A stretch of DNA of 64,000 bases from Leptospira ilyithenensis (GTDB lineage: Bacteria; Spirochaetota; Leptospiria; Leptospirales; Leptospiraceae). The translations under genes and the position numbers were made by a program. A model generated the notes under the pieces. It made no database searches. It had not been told where the DNA came from and saw only the letters and a list, made by a program, of their open reading frames with translations. Of the stretch, positions 1 through 9,279 are shown in pieces. How positions within the stretch are numbered: the first letter of the stretch is position 1; each line of letters begins with the position of its first letter. The stretch lies in the NCBI RefSeq assembly GCF_004771005.1, contig NZ_RQHV01000038.1:62001-126000 (forward strand), given 5' to 3'.

Positions 1-1
1 T

Positions 2-886
2 TATCACGAAACAATTCACAACTTGGAACAAATGACTTGTCTTTCTTATAAGTCCGGCTTGGCAAATTTACCGAAAGAAAATCTCCCTGATCCTTGGTTT
101 GATGAAGGGATTGCCAATTACATTGCCGGTCAATTTTCTATTTCAAAAAAATATTATATCTACGAGGAGTTGGACAAAAAAATCCAAGCAGGCAAAATTC
201 CTTCCAGCTATGCGGCTTTGTTGAAACATGGATACCAGGACTTGCTTCCTTATTCACTCGGCGCTTATATGGTCGAGTATATGCATAAAAGTTACGGCAG
301 CAAAACGGTAGTTAACTACAATAAGGATACTTGTTTGGGAACGGATTCCGCTCTCGCTTTGGAGAAGGCAACAGGAGTCTCGGCAGATCAATTTATTTCC
401 CTTGCGGTAGCCGACTTTCAATCCAAAAAATCAGTTTTATTCTCCGATTCTAAAAAGAAAACGCTGCAAGGTTATACGGTGATGGCGCCTGTGAATGTAA
501 AAGCCTTTCAGAACTTTCTCGAAAAAGGTTTTTCTTTGCCCGCGTCTCCCTTTGACATTCAAAATTATGAGGAAATCCCTTCCGTTCGGGAGACCTTCCT
601 TGCTTCCGTGGAACCGTTTTTTAAAAAAATAGAAGGGGACTTCGACGGTCCGGGGGAATCCACTTTTTTCCTATGGAAATCCGGAATCTATAAATGGCAG
701 GGAAAAACTTGGGAGGCGACTTACTTTCCGGGCAATCAAACTGTTTTCAAAAAAGACGGTTGGTCTGTCATTGAGTGGGAAGATGGAAAAAGAAGGGTGG
801 TTTCTTCGGATGGAACATCTGTTATGTTTTGGAAAAAAGACCAAAAAGGATATTTCGATTCTGCGGGAAAACAGATCAAAAAATAA
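2..886 (+). CDS. Gluzincin (peptidase MA-like) zinc metallopeptidase, 5' truncated by window edge
   Basis: The frame is open to the left edge, so the true start lies outside. The first visible codons read YHETIH, an HExxH zinc site at bases 5-22. About 30 residues later comes WFDEGIANYIAG, the Glu-containing helix that supplies the third zinc ligand in MA-like gluzincins. The remaining ~230 residues have no domain I recognise and are rich in aromatic and charged residues. Spacing and order of the two motifs make a metallopeptidase likely. The substrate is unknown. The gene ends at a strong hairpin shared with convergent trxB. Confidence 0.75.
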   Translation, partial: YHETIHNLEQMTCLSYKSGLANLPKENLPDPWFDEGIANYIAGQFSISKKYYIYEELDKKIQAGKIPSSYAALLKHGYQDLLPYSLGAYMVEYMHKSYGSKTVVNYNKDTCLGTDSALALEKATGVSADQFISLAVADFQSKKSVLFSDSKKKTLQGYTVMAPVNVKAFQNFLEKGFSLPASPFDIQNYEEIPSVRETFLASVEPFFKKIEGDFDGPGESTFFLWKSGIYKWQGKTWEATYFPGNQTVFKKDGWSVIEWEDGKRRVVSSDGTSVMFWKKDQKGYFDSAGKQIKK

Positions 887-887
887 A

Positions 888-936
888 AAAAGGTTAGAGT
901 TGGATGATGAAACTGTCATCCTTTCTCTAACCTTTT
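888..936. terminator. Bidirectional hairpin terminator between peptidase and trxB
   Basis: A 12-bp perfect stem, AAAAGGTTAGAG pairing with CTCTAACCTTTT, is extended inside by GGATGA/TCATCC. A runs on the left and T runs on the right let it act in both directions, fitting the convergent genes on either side. Confidence 0.85.
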
Positions 937-979
937 CGATTTCAATCGGTGTTTTGGTTTAGTTTATGATTGTCAGTTC

Positions 980-1921
980 TTAGTGGCCTTCCAGCCATTT
1001 CTCCGCTTCGAGTGCCGCCATACAACCGCTACCTGCCGCAGTGATCGCCTGTCTGTAGGTTTTGTCCTGTACATCTCCCGCAGCAAACACACCTTCGATA
1101 TTGGTCCTGGTTGTTCCCGGTTTTGTGATGATATATCCCGTCTCATCCAAGTTCAATTGACCTTGGAAAATTTGAGTATTAGGAACATGGCCAATAGCAT
1201 AAAAAAGTCCGCCCACTTGCAAATCAGTCACTGCCTTGTTGACAGTGTCTTCCAGTGTAATGGCTGTTAAGCCATTGTTCGCTCCCTTGGCTTCTACAAT
1301 GGTTTTGTTCCAAAGTATTTCAATTTTAGGATGGGAAATGGCACGCTGTTGCATGATTTGCGAAGCACGAAGCTGATCTCTTCTATGAACCAAATAAACC
1401 TTGGAGGCAAATTTGGTAAGGTGGTTTGCTTCTTCTACCGCCGAGTCTCCCCCGCCGATCACGGCAAGTTCTTTGCCTCGGTAGATCGGAAGTGCTCCGT
1501 CACAGACAGCGCAGGCAGAGATTCCTCTTTGCCAAAATAGATCTTCGCCTTTTACATGCATACGTTTGGCAGTGGCACCTGTTGCGATGATGATGGATTC
1601 CGCTTCGATTTTTTCATCATCAGACCAGATCACAAAAGGGCGTTTGGAAAAATCCACTTTGGTGATGGTTTGTGTGTGAATTGTGGTTCCATATTTTGTG
1701 GATTGTTTTCGGAAAAGCTCAGTGAGTTCGGTTCCGTCGATTCCCTCGGGGAAACCAGGGAAATTTTCAACTTCCGTTGTTGTGGTCAATTGTCCGCCTG
1801 CGGCCACCCCGCCTGCCATAAAGCCTTCATACATAACTGGACTCAGATTGGCTCTCGCCGCGTAAATAGCAGCAGTGTGTCCTGCCGGTCCCGATCCTAT
1901 AATAACGACTTTATATGCCAT
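980..1921 (-). CDS. trxB: Thioredoxin reductase
   Basis: NADPH-dependent flavoprotein that reduces thioredoxin in the cytoplasm. The N-terminus has the FAD dinucleotide motif GSGPAG at about residues 9-14. The redox-active pair is CAVC near residue 138, followed by the NADPH motif GGGDSA. A C-terminal FAD motif AAGDVQD is present. Length, 313 residues, is normal. I start at the ATG at 1921 (MAYK), because GGAG lies six bases upstream; a TTG four codons earlier is also in frame. It converges on the peptidase gene across the shared terminator. Confidence 0.96.
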   Translation of the reverse strand: MAYKVVIIGSGPAGHTAAIYAARANLSPVMYEGFMAGGVAAGGQLTTTTEVENFPGFPEGIDGTELTELFRKQSTKYGTTIHTQTITKVDFSKRPFVIWSDDEKIEAESIIIATGATAKRMHVKGEDLFWQRGISACAVCDGALPIYRGKELAVIGGGDSAVEEANHLTKFASKVYLVHRRDQLRASQIMQQRAISHPKIEILWNKTIVEAKGANNGLTAITLEDTVNKAVTDLQVGGLFYAIGHVPNTQIFQGQLNLDETGYIITKPGTTRTNIEGVFAAGDVQDKTYRQAITAAGSGCMAALEAEKWLEGH

Positions 1922-1992
1922 GTTTTTCTCCAATTTAAAATGATTCTAATTCTTAGACGCTTAAACCGTAAACTGTAAATCGGAAAAAAATC

Positions 1993-2502
1993 TCAGATTT
2001 TGGCTTCGCAGGCTCGCACCCAAGGAGCATAATAAGGATCCCCGGCAAGAGGGCTTATCTCCAGGAGCTTAAGATAATCTTTTTGTTTGTAGTTTCTTGT
2101 CAAACAAAGGTAGGTGGATTCAAAAAAATCCACGGTCTCTTTTTTCCCCTCAAAACGCATCTCTTCCAGGATATGCAAGGCTTCTTTTTCATACCCAGTG
2201 GTAAGAAGCAGGCGGAATAGCTCCCTTTGGATTTCCGGGTCGTCCTTATGGGTTTTGTAATATTTTTCCAGATAGAATAGGGATGTAGCGACAGAGCGGG
2301 GGGACTCGGCAAGGAGCAGGCCCATTCTTTTCAGAACTGGCTCGTAATCGGGATTTTCCCGGAGGGACTGCTCGTAAAAATAAAGTGCTTTTGTCTTTTC
2401 TCCCTTGGCTTCCCAGGCTTTGCCTTCTTGGAACAGGGCCTTTTCTTCTCCCACGCAGGAAGCAACTAACAAAGCGATAAGTGCAATTTGAAAAAATTTC
2501 AT
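1993..2502 (-). CDS. TPR-like lipoprotein
   Basis: A 169-residue predicted lipoprotein. From the ATG at 2502 the protein starts with a charged pair and a hydrophobic stretch ending in LLVASC, a lipobox-like cleavage site. The mature part contains helical repeats resembling TPRs, for example the segments beginning at ALFQEGKAWEAKGE and ALYFYEQSLRENPDY. The frame runs open upstream to 2625, but the signal peptide fixes the start. It is divergent from xerC. Function is unknown; it could be a scaffold on the inner or outer membrane. Confidence 0.7.
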   Translation of the reverse strand: MKFFQIALIALLVASCVGEEKALFQEGKAWEAKGEKTKALYFYEQSLRENPDYEPVLKRMGLLLAESPRSVATSLFYLEKYYKTHKDDPEIQRELFRLLLTTGYEKEALHILEEMRFEGKKETVDFFESTYLCLTRNYKQKDYLKLLEISPLAGDPYYAPWVRACEAKI

Positions 2503-2614
2503 AAAAACGATGGCCCTTTCTCCTTTTTTCTCGTAAGTAGCTAATGTGGCAAAAAAAATAATAAGTCTCTTTAGCATTTTTGTCCGACCCTTTAAGTAAC
2601 TTAAGAGAGTCACA

Positions 2615-3523
2615 ATGGGTTCCAAATTGCCAAGTTCTCAAAATCAGCTATTGCAAACATTCCAAGAATACCTTTCCGTTGAAAAAGGGTTAAGCGATAA
2701 TTCGATCTATTCCTACGGTTATGATCTCAATAAATTTGCGATCTTTCTAGAAAAACAACATATCAATTTTCTAGAAGTAAAGGCCAACGATATTATGCGT
2801 TTTTTGGAAGAAGAGAGAGAACGTAAAATCTCTGCTAAAACCTTGGCACGTGAAGTGGTTGCTATCAGGCAGTTTTATAAATACCTACGTGATGAAAAAC
2901 GATTGGATTCGAACCCTACGGAGAAAATCGAAACTCCGGAAGTGGCAAGAACCATTCCCGATTATCTCACACAAGCAGAGATTGATGAACTTTTCAGAAA
3001 CATAAAGGAAGACAACCTTTACGAATTAAGAGACAAGTGTATTTTTGAACTTTTGTATTCTTCGGGACTTCGTATTTCGGAAGCGTGTAACCTTCGTATA
3101 GGCGATATCGATATGGACAATATGGCGATCACTGTGGAAGGAAAAGGCGGAAGACAAAGACTTGTTCCTTTCGGCGAAAAATCTTTGGAGATTTTGAAAA
3201 AATATCTGGTAGAGAGCCGTCCTGAAATTTTGAAAAAACGTGTTTGCGAATTTGTATTTGTATCCAAAAAAGGATCGTATATCAATCGTAAGTCGGTTTG
3301 GAGACTTTTAAACCATTATATCAAAAGAACAAAGATCAAAAAGAAAGTCACTCCGCATACTCTCAGACATTCTTTTGCAACTCATCTTTTGGAAAACCAT
3401 GCAGATTTGAAATCTGTGCAAGAGCTTCTCGGTCATATTGATATTTCTACAACTCAGATCTACACTCATATGGCGAATAAAACTCTTAAGGAAGTCCATA
3501 AGAAGTTTCATCCGCGTGGTTGA
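2615..3523 (+). CDS. xerC: Tyrosine recombinase XerC/XerD family
   Basis: Site-specific recombinase that probably resolves chromosome dimers at dif. The N-terminal SAM-like core-binding domain spans about residues 10-95. All catalytic residues are visible: R153 in GLRISE, K177 in the beta-hairpin, H248 and R251 in HTLRH, H274 in LLGH and nucleophile Y283. Length is 302 residues. A stretch reading AAGAGAG precedes the ATG. The downstream hslV-hslU pair recalls the codV-clpQ-clpY arrangement of Firmicutes and favours XerC over XerD, but that assignment is inference. The stop codon overlaps the next ATG (TGATG). Confidence 0.9.
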   Translation: MGSKLPSSQNQLLQTFQEYLSVEKGLSDNSIYSYGYDLNKFAIFLEKQHINFLEVKANDIMRFLEEERERKISAKTLAREVVAIRQFYKYLRDEKRLDSNPTEKIETPEVARTIPDYLTQAEIDELFRNIKEDNLYELRDKCIFELLYSSGLRISEACNLRIGDIDMDNMAITVEGKGGRQRLVPFGEKSLEILKKYLVESRPEILKKRVCEFVFVSKKGSYINRKSVWRLLNHYIKRTKIKKKVTPHTLRHSFATHLLENHADLKSVQELLGHIDISTTQIYTHMANKTLKEVHKKFHPRG

Positions 3524-3957
3524 TGACTCCCAATTCTCCTAAAAAGGCGGACTACGGAAAATTAGTCCGCTTACAGATTCCTTCTCATCCCAGATACATC
3601 TCCCATACGCGTAATTATTTTTTTAATCTTGCCCTGGATCATGGTTTCACACTTTACGAAGCTGTGGATTTGAAATTGATTCTCGGCGAAGCCATCAGCA
3701 ATGTCATTAAACATGCGTATGCCGGTCATACGGACAAACCGATTTTTATCGATTTTTTGTTTGAAAAGGAGAAGGTTCAGGTCAAGATCCGGGACTACGG
3801 AATCAAAACAAAACCCCGGGATTTGAAAAGTTCCGATCTAAGTGATTATAGGGAATCCGGGATCGGATTATTTCTGATCAAACAACTCACCGATTATTAT
3901 TTTCTGGATGAGTCGTTCGAAGTGGGCAACCAAATCATTTTGATCAAAAAGAAGTAA
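3523..3957 (+). CDS. RsbW-like anti-sigma factor serine kinase (HATPase)
   Basis: A 144-residue stand-alone GHKL ATPase domain. The N box is EAISN at residues 56-60, the G1 box is DYG at 91-93 and the G2 box is SGIGLFLIKQ at 112-121. This is the layout of SpoIIAB/RsbW-type kinases that phosphorylate STAS antagonists and hold sigma factors. Translation is probably coupled to xerC, because its ATG overlaps the xerC stop. No STAS or sigma gene is adjacent; a STAS protein lies at 33506-33841. The stop codon is overlapped by the left end of a hairpin repeat. The partner is unknown. Confidence 0.85.
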   Translation: MTPNSPKKADYGKLVRLQIPSHPRYISHTRNYFFNLALDHGFTLYEAVDLKLILGEAISNVIKHAYAGHTDKPIFIDFLFEKEKVQVKIRDYGIKTKPRDLKSSDLSDYRESGIGLFLIKQLTDYYFLDESFEVGNQIILIKKK

Positions 3958-4145
3958 AAAGGCGAACTTATTTTCTAAAAATGATCCAAATTCGGGAAAG
4001 AATTTGTTTTTTGTTCCGAACAATGGTAAAGGGAAGTCATTGGTTGGCTTTGTGGTTTTCCCCACCCAGGAGATCAGCCTTGCTGATGATCCTTTAGATA
4101 CTTCTTGCTTCTATTGGCGCGAGGGAGGGGCGGGGATGGTATACC
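3956..4145. repeat. Dispersed GC-rich hairpin repeat, copy A
   Basis: Shares ordered blocks with 63219-63349. These are AAAAAGGCGAACTT at the left end, TTCGGGAA, then CATTGGTTGGCTTTGTGGTT, CCCCACCC and GGGCGGGGAT followed by ATACC. The CCCCACCC and GGGGCGGGG blocks can pair. Copy A has about 50 extra bases between them. It fills most of the gap between the RsbW-like gene and the DUF167 gene and no credible gene lies in it. It is MITE- or REP-like in style; no transposase is present. Confidence 0.65.
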
Positions 4146-4219
4146 TTCGATCCAGACGGTTCGTTACAACCACTTCCTTACTTACCCTCACCGACTAACT
4201 ATCGCAATTTTTATATTCC

Positions 4220-4441
4220 ATGATCCTATCCATTCACGCAAAGCCGAATTCCAAAAAACCGGGAATCGAAAAACTCACCGAAACGGAATGGGTCGTTCGC
4301 ATCAAATCCTTGCCGGTGGAAGGCAAAGCCAACGAGGAACTGATTCAAAGGATCGCGGATGAACTGGGCACTTCTCCCTCCAAGGTGCAAATTCTCCAAG
4401 GGGGGACGGGCAAGAAAAAGAAAATTCTCATAGATATCTAG
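4220..4441 (+). CDS. DUF167 (YggU) family protein
   Basis: A 73-residue protein covering the whole compact DUF167 fold. It has the family hallmarks AKPNSKK near the start, the central PVEGKANEELI and the C-terminal ILQGGTGKKKKI. The function of the family is not established. It sits about 60 bases upstream of hslV on the same strand, downstream of a hairpin repeat, so it may have its own promoter. Confidence 0.88.
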   Translation: MILSIHAKPNSKKPGIEKLTETEWVVRIKSLPVEGKANEELIQRIADELGTSPSKVQILQGGTGKKKKILIDI

Positions 4442-4499
4442 AAAGAATCCGAATCCATTTTCCTCGACAATCTCCGTCACTTAAAGATTATATCCTTAT

Positions 4500-5033
4500 A
4501 TGGAAGCCATACATGCGACCACGATATTGAGTGTCCGAAAAGACGGAAAAGTAGCCATGGGCGGAGACGGCCAGGTTTCAATGGGCCAAACCGTAATGAA
4601 ACATACTGCACGCAAAGTGCGGAGGCTGCATGGTGGAAAAGTGCTCGCGGGCTTTGCCGGATCTGCAGCGGATGCGTTCACCTTATTCGAGTTATTTGAA
4701 AAAAAACTGGGAGAACATGGCGGCTCCGTTTCCCGTGCTGCGGTGGAGCTTGCTCGGGAATGGAGGATGGATCGTATGCTTCGCCGTTTGGAAGCCTTGC
4801 TGATCGTATGTGACGCCACCGAATCCTTTTTGATCTCAGGAACTGGAGATGTGATTTCTCCCGATGACGGAGTGCTCGCTATCGGTTCTGGTGGAAATTA
4901 TGCACTGTCCGCCGCACGCGCATTATCCGAAAATACTTCTTTTAGCCCGACGGAGATCATTCAAAAAGCAATGAAAATCACCGCTGATATTTGTATTTAT
5001 ACTAACCATAATTTGGTGCTCGAAGAGTTATAG
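4500..5033 (+). CDS. hslV: ATP-dependent protease peptidase subunit HslV
   Basis: Proteasome-like peptidase of the HslUV (ClpQY) complex. The N-terminus reads [16 protein letters not shown]: processing before a Thr in ATT would expose the catalytic N-terminal threonine. Further family signatures are MGGDGQV, the [14 protein letters not shown] segment and [14 protein letters not shown] near the C-terminus. At 177 residues it is full length. It lies seven bases before hslU, as one operon, with a GGAG Shine-Dalgarno sequence for hslU across the junction. Confidence 0.96.
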   Translation: MEAIHATTILSVRKDGKVAMGGDGQVSMGQTVMKHTARKVRRLHGGKVLAGFAGSAADAFTLFELFEKKLGEHGGSVSRAAVELAREWRMDRMLRRLEALLIVCDATESFLISGTGDVISPDDGVLAIGSGGNYALSAARALSENTSFSPTEIIQKAMKITADICIYTNHNLVLEEL

Positions 5034-5040
5034 GAGAATA

Positions 5041-6468
5041 ATGGAACCGAAAGAAATTTTAGCAGAAGTCGTTCCTAATCCCGAAGAGGAAAGTTTTAAT
5101 TTTGATTTAACACCAAAGGAAATCGTGACTCGTTTGGATGAATACATCGTAGGGCAATCGAAAGCAAAAAGAGCGGTTGCTGTAGCACTTCGCAATCGGT
5201 CCCGGCGCAGAAAACTTCCCGAAGAATTAAGGGAAGAAGTTTATCCTAAAAATATTATTATGATCGGACCGACAGGGGTAGGGAAAACCGAAATAGCTCG
5301 CCGTCTGTCAAAGTTATGTGGCGCTCCCTTTTTAAAAATCGAAGCTACCAAGTATACGGAAGTCGGATATGTAGGTCGTGATGTGGAATCAATGATTCGT
5401 GATTTAGCCACAATCTCTCTCAATTTGGTTAAAAATGAATTTAGAGAAAAGGTGAAGGAAAGAGCATTCGAAAAAGCGGAAGAAACCATTCTTGATATCA
5501 TCCTTCCTCCTATTTTTTATAAAAAAGAAGAAGAGCTTACCTTGGAAGAAAAAGAACGTTTCGCAAGTTACAAGCAGTCTCGCGAAAAGTTCAGGGAAAA
5601 ACTCCGAGCGGGAAAGCTTGACGACCAGGAAATTGAAATTGATATTCCCAAATCTTCGGCACCTGCCGGAATTCCCATGTTGCAAGTGTTTGGTGCTGGG
5701 AATATGGAGGAGATGGATAACCAACTTCAAAATATTCTGGGTGATCTGATGCCTAAAAAACAGGGCAAACGAAAGATCAAAATCACCGAGGCAAAAAAAC
5801 TGGTCAGCGAATCCGAAGCTGAAAAATTGATAGATTTGGAAAAAATGCAATCGGAAGCAGTTCGTAGAGCCGAGGAAATGGGAATTATCTTTCTGGATGA
5901 AATCGACAAGATCGCAGGAAGGGAAGGAAGACAAGGTGCGGATGTATCCCGGGAAGGTGTGCAAAGGGATCTTCTTCCTATTGTGGAAGGATCTACAGTA
6001 TCGACAAAGATTGGTCCGTTAAGAACGGATCATATTTTGTTTATCGCGGCCGGGGCATTTCATATGTCCAAACCTTCCGATTTGATTCCTGAATTGCAGG
6101 GACGTTTTCCGATTCGAGTGGAGTTGGATACATTGTCCAGGGAGGATTTTGTTAAAATTCTTTCGACACCGAAGTCTTCTCTCACCAAACAATACGAAGC
6201 TTTACTTGCAACGGAAGGAGTTCAATTATCTTTTACGGAAGATGGAATCCATGAAATCGCAAATCTTGCATTTGAAATGAATGAAAAAAACGAGAACATA
6301 GGTGCTCGTCGTCTGAATACGATCATGGAAAAATTGCTGGAAGAAACCAGTTTTGAAGCACCTGATCTTGCGGAAGATAAAAAGAAAATAGAAGTGAACC
6401 GAAACTTTGTACAGTCCATTTTGAAAGGGATCATCGAAGACAAAGATTTGAGCAGATATATTTTATAA
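5041..6468 (+). CDS. hslU: ATP-dependent protease ATPase subunit HslU
   Basis: AAA+ unfoldase that feeds substrates to HslV. Walker A GPTGVGKT is at about residues 76-83, the pore motif GYVG at about 108-111, and Walker B IIFLDEID at about 283-290. The intermediate (I) domain, rich in Lys and Glu, lies between. The C-terminus ends in SRYIL, the tail that inserts into HslV. Length, 475 residues, is normal. It is the last gene of the hslVU transcription unit and is convergent with the pabBC fusion. Confidence 0.97.
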   Translation: MEPKEILAEVVPNPEEESFNFDLTPKEIVTRLDEYIVGQSKAKRAVAVALRNRSRRRKLPEELREEVYPKNIIMIGPTGVGKTEIARRLSKLCGAPFLKIEATKYTEVGYVGRDVESMIRDLATISLNLVKNEFREKVKERAFEKAEETILDIILPPIFYKKEEELTLEEKERFASYKQSREKFREKLRAGKLDDQEIEIDIPKSSAPAGIPMLQVFGAGNMEEMDNQLQNILGDLMPKKQGKRKIKITEAKKLVSESEAEKLIDLEKMQSEAVRRAEEMGIIFLDEIDKIAGREGRQGADVSREGVQRDLLPIVEGSTVSTKIGPLRTDHILFIAAGAFHMSKPSDLIPELQGRFPIRVELDTLSREDFVKILSTPKSSLTKQYEALLATEGVQLSFTEDGIHEIANLAFEMNEKNENIGARRLNTIMEKLLEETSFEAPDLAEDKKKIEVNRNFVQSILKGIIEDKDLSRYIL

Positions 6469-6499
6469 ACTTGCTCAAATCTTTATTCACTCGTTAGAA

Positions 6500-8140
6500 T
6501 CATTCCCAAGGTCTGATCTTTACACGTTCCAGACCTCTGAGTGAATTGCCTGCGAGCACATAATTGGAGTTAATCAGATCTTTCGGAAAACAATCTACCT
6601 CTTTCACCCAACCTTTGGAAATCAATTTTTCCCTAAGAGTTCCGGCAAGTCCTCCCAGACGAAGGGTTGGAGTAAACCACCGATTCCCTTTTTGAAAAAA
6701 CAGGTTTCGTATGCATGTTTCCGATACTGTGCCGTCTTCAGCTAACAAAATCGAGTCTTCGCAGCCTAATTCCTGCGCTTCTTTGAGTGATTGTAAATAA
6801 AATCCTCTAACTGTTGTTTTGTGATAAAGAATCGGGTCGGAACTTGGAATTTTTTTTCTTCCCCAGCTTAAAGTGATTTTTCTTCTCTTATCCGTTCTGG
6901 TATAAGCATAAGTTTCCGCTTTAAACTCTCCCTTTGCATTCAAAAGAAGTCTTACCCGCAAAAGTCCCGAAGCTACATGGGATAGAGAATCGAGTGATTC
7001 CAGGGCTTTTGCTTTATCAAACGGATATCCGAAGCGGGAAGCCGATTTTTCCATTCGATTCAAATGCAAATTCAGAAACCGAAGTCTGCCGTTGAAAAAT
7101 CTGATCGTTTCCAAGATTTCAAAATCAGGAATACTCTCCTTCGTTAAAAAGGATAATTTGGAAAGACATTCTTCATATTCGATTTCAGGGTCGGATAATA
7201 TGGTTATCCCGCTTCCTACGGAATAACTTCCCTTGTATTCGAGATTATCCTTTCTTAAGTGAACCGTTCTAATGGAAACATTGGCAAGCGATTCCTGTTT
7301 GCCTTCGATGTTCTCCAAACGGAACAAAGAACCTGTATAAATCCCTCTTTCTCTTTTTTCAATGTCCTTGATGATCTCCAATGAACGTATCTTAGGCGCT
7401 CCGCTGACCGAACCGGAGGGGAAGAGGGTTGTTACCATTTCGGAAAAGGAGATTTCGGGAAGTAGTTCGGATTTTATTTCGGAAGTCATCTGCCAAACCG
7501 AATCAAGTGCTTCGGTTTCAAAAAGCGAAGTCACTTCTACGGTTCCAATCTTTGATATTTTTCCCAAATCATTTCGAAATAGATCCGTGATCATTACATT
7601 TTCCGCTCTTTCTTTTTCGGAAGTTTGCAATTGATTTTTAAGATTCAGATCTTCTTCAAAACTGATTCCCCGTTTGGCCGTACCTTTCATCGGTTTGGTG
7701 ATGATTTTCCCATTGTTTTCAGACCAAAAAAGCTCAGGGGAAAGACTTAAGATGACTTCTTCACCTATGGGATAGTAGGCGGAATATTTTGTTTTCTGCT
7801 TTCTTTTCAGCTTTTGAAAGAATAAAAAAGGATCTGCAATCAATTTGAAATTTGTTTCAAAGCTGATATTGAGTTCGTAACTGTCGCCTTCTTGCAGATG
7901 GGATTGCGCTTTTTTGATTTGGGAAAGATAAGTTTCTTTGGAGATAGGCTGTGAAAGCTCTTCAATTCCTTCGGTTTCCAGTAATGGCAAATTCGGAGTT
8001 TGGTAGGTAATCCGCTTTTTTGAACCGAATATTTGGATATAAAGCAAGAGAGAATCGTTTGCTATATCTTTTGTTAGATGGTGTAGGTTCGGTTCTAAAA
8101 AATATCCTGCTTCAAAAAATATAGCACCGGTTACAAACAA
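6500..8140 (-). CDS. pabB/pabC fusion: Fused aminodeoxychorismate synthase component I and aminodeoxychorismate lyase
   Basis: Makes 4-aminobenzoate for folate. The N-terminal part is a chorismate-binding PabB domain with GTAKRG, FRNDLGK, PSGSVSGAPK and the active-site stretch around YTGSL. The C-terminal ~200 residues are a class IV aminotransferase-fold lyase (PabC) with the PLP lysine in YHKTTVRG and a typical ED...SETCIRN segment. The coordinate 8140 is the first in-frame TTG. The same frame stays open with PabB-like sequence back to about 8330 and beyond, but contains no ATG, GTG or TTG. The annotated start therefore probably trims real protein. Confidence 0.85.
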   Translation of the reverse strand: MFVTGAIFFEAGYFLEPNLHHLTKDIANDSLLLYIQIFGSKKRITYQTPNLPLLETEGIEELSQPISKETYLSQIKKAQSHLQEGDSYELNISFETNFKLIADPFLFFQKLKRKQKTKYSAYYPIGEEVILSLSPELFWSENNGKIITKPMKGTAKRGISFEEDLNLKNQLQTSEKERAENVMITDLFRNDLGKISKIGTVEVTSLFETEALDSVWQMTSEIKSELLPEISFSEMVTTLFPSGSVSGAPKIRSLEIIKDIEKRERGIYTGSLFRLENIEGKQESLANVSIRTVHLRKDNLEYKGSYSVGSGITILSDPEIEYEECLSKLSFLTKESIPDFEILETIRFFNGRLRFLNLHLNRMEKSASRFGYPFDKAKALESLDSLSHVASGLLRVRLLLNAKGEFKAETYAYTRTDKRRKITLSWGRKKIPSSDPILYHKTTVRGFYLQSLKEAQELGCEDSILLAEDGTVSETCIRNLFFQKGNRWFTPTLRLGGLAGTLREKLISKGWVKEVDCFPKDLINSNYVLAGNSLRGLERVKIRPWE

Positions 8141-8364
8141 ATTTTCTTTGGAGTAATTTTCGGCTGCCTGAGTTGCTTTTAATAATTCGGAACGTATGAA
8201 ACCGGGATCGGGATCTGAATTTGTAATTTGAATTTGCGCGACAGAGTTGTGAAACCAATCTGTCTTCGTAAATCCGGGAGAAGAGAGGCAATCTTCAAAA
8301 AGAACGCCTCCCTCCTTCCTGTATTCGTTTAGAAACTCTTGCCAGGAGAGTAATTTATTCGTAG

Positions 8365-9210
8365 TTAGAACTCCATTTTTTGCAATGCTTCTATCGGATA
8401 ACTTAAATAGACGGAAGTGGTATGTTTACTAGTTTGAATGCTGAAACATTCCAAAGGATCCAATCCCAAGTTATAAAACCCTTCATCCACCATTGCAATC
8501 CCGAATCCGGCGCTTTCTTTTTCATCTAAAAAATCGGGGCGAAAAAACTCAGCTGATTTGCCTTCTTTTGCAAGCTCAGCGTGCAATTGCCTGCTTTTTT
8601 GAATTCTGGATAAGTCCATACCCATAATGGGAGAATCATTTCTGATTCGAATATAAAGTTCTGTTTCCCTGATTTCAATCTTCATAGAGATCTTTAGATT
8701 GTATTTTTTGGATTTTTCACGAACCAATTCCAGGAATTCCTGATCTTGCGGAGAAAGATTGATTTTTCTAGTTCTTTTTTTGTCCTGTAAAGTCAGGATC
8801 TTTTGAACATTCTTTTTTATCTTGTCCGGGACAATATAACGTTGCATTGCATCCCGTAGAGGTTCCGTTTCAAGAATCGTATCTAATAATTCTTCCGCTT
8901 CCTGTTCGGGAGTCTGACCGGATGATTGCAATTTTGATAAAAGCTCGTCTTTGAAGATCACGAAACGAGTGTTACCTTTGACTGCATTCAGAAGTACTTC
9001 CATTAAGCCGCTGAATAAATGAAAAGAGGTCAAAGGATTGGCTCCGATTTTATCTAAGATCCTTTGAACTATTTCGTTTACAACGTCTCTGGTTGATTTG
9101 GTTAGACCTTTTAATTCGAAATGAAAATGGTCTCTTGCTATGATAGAATCAAGGTTTTCTAGAATTTCTTGACCCTTATATTTGATTTTCTCGTTTCCCA
9201 TAAGGCTCAT
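8365..9210 (-). CDS. Orphan protein with degenerate histidine-kinase-like ATPase signatures
   Basis: I do not recognise the family. The 281-residue protein has no signal peptide or membrane segment. About residues 65-80 read MEVLLNAVKGN, resembling the N box of GHKL ATPases. The C-terminal part has a strand pattern LYIRIRNDSPI and GFGIAMVDEG, resembling degraded G1 and G2 boxes. No phosphorylatable His box is evident. A regulator related to sensor ATPases is possible but unproven. Two starts, 9210 and 9201, are equally plausible. It is divergent from the lipoyl gene, and its stop lies inside the upstream extension of the pabBC frame. Confidence 0.7.
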   Translation of the reverse strand: MSLMGNEKIKYKGQEILENLDSIIARDHFHFELKGLTKSTRDVVNEIVQRILDKIGANPLTSFHLFSGLMEVLLNAVKGNTRFVIFKDELLSKLQSSGQTPEQEAEELLDTILETEPLRDAMQRYIVPDKIKKNVQKILTLQDKKRTRKINLSPQDQEFLELVREKSKKYNLKISMKIEIRETELYIRIRNDSPIMGMDLSRIQKSRQLHAELAKEGKSAEFFRPDFLDEKESAGFGIAMVDEGFYNLGLDPLECFSIQTSKHTTSVYLSYPIEALQKMEF

Positions 9211-9279
9211 CAGAACTTTTATGTTAAAAAACTAGGGAAAGTGGTATTTGTAAACCAGTTTTCCAAGAGAAGAGGGTTT

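Noticed and set aside
2615..3523. XerC-like recombinase as the integrase of a mobile element
   Set aside because: It sits in a housekeeping context with hslVU and no att-like repeats.
4004..4198. Short plus-strand ORF upstream of the DUF167 gene
   Set aside because: It lies in the hairpin repeat, has no start signal and no protein pattern.
9169..9279. Longer start of the lipoyl protein
   Set aside because: The extra residues do not fit the domain and overlap the divergent gene's 5' end.
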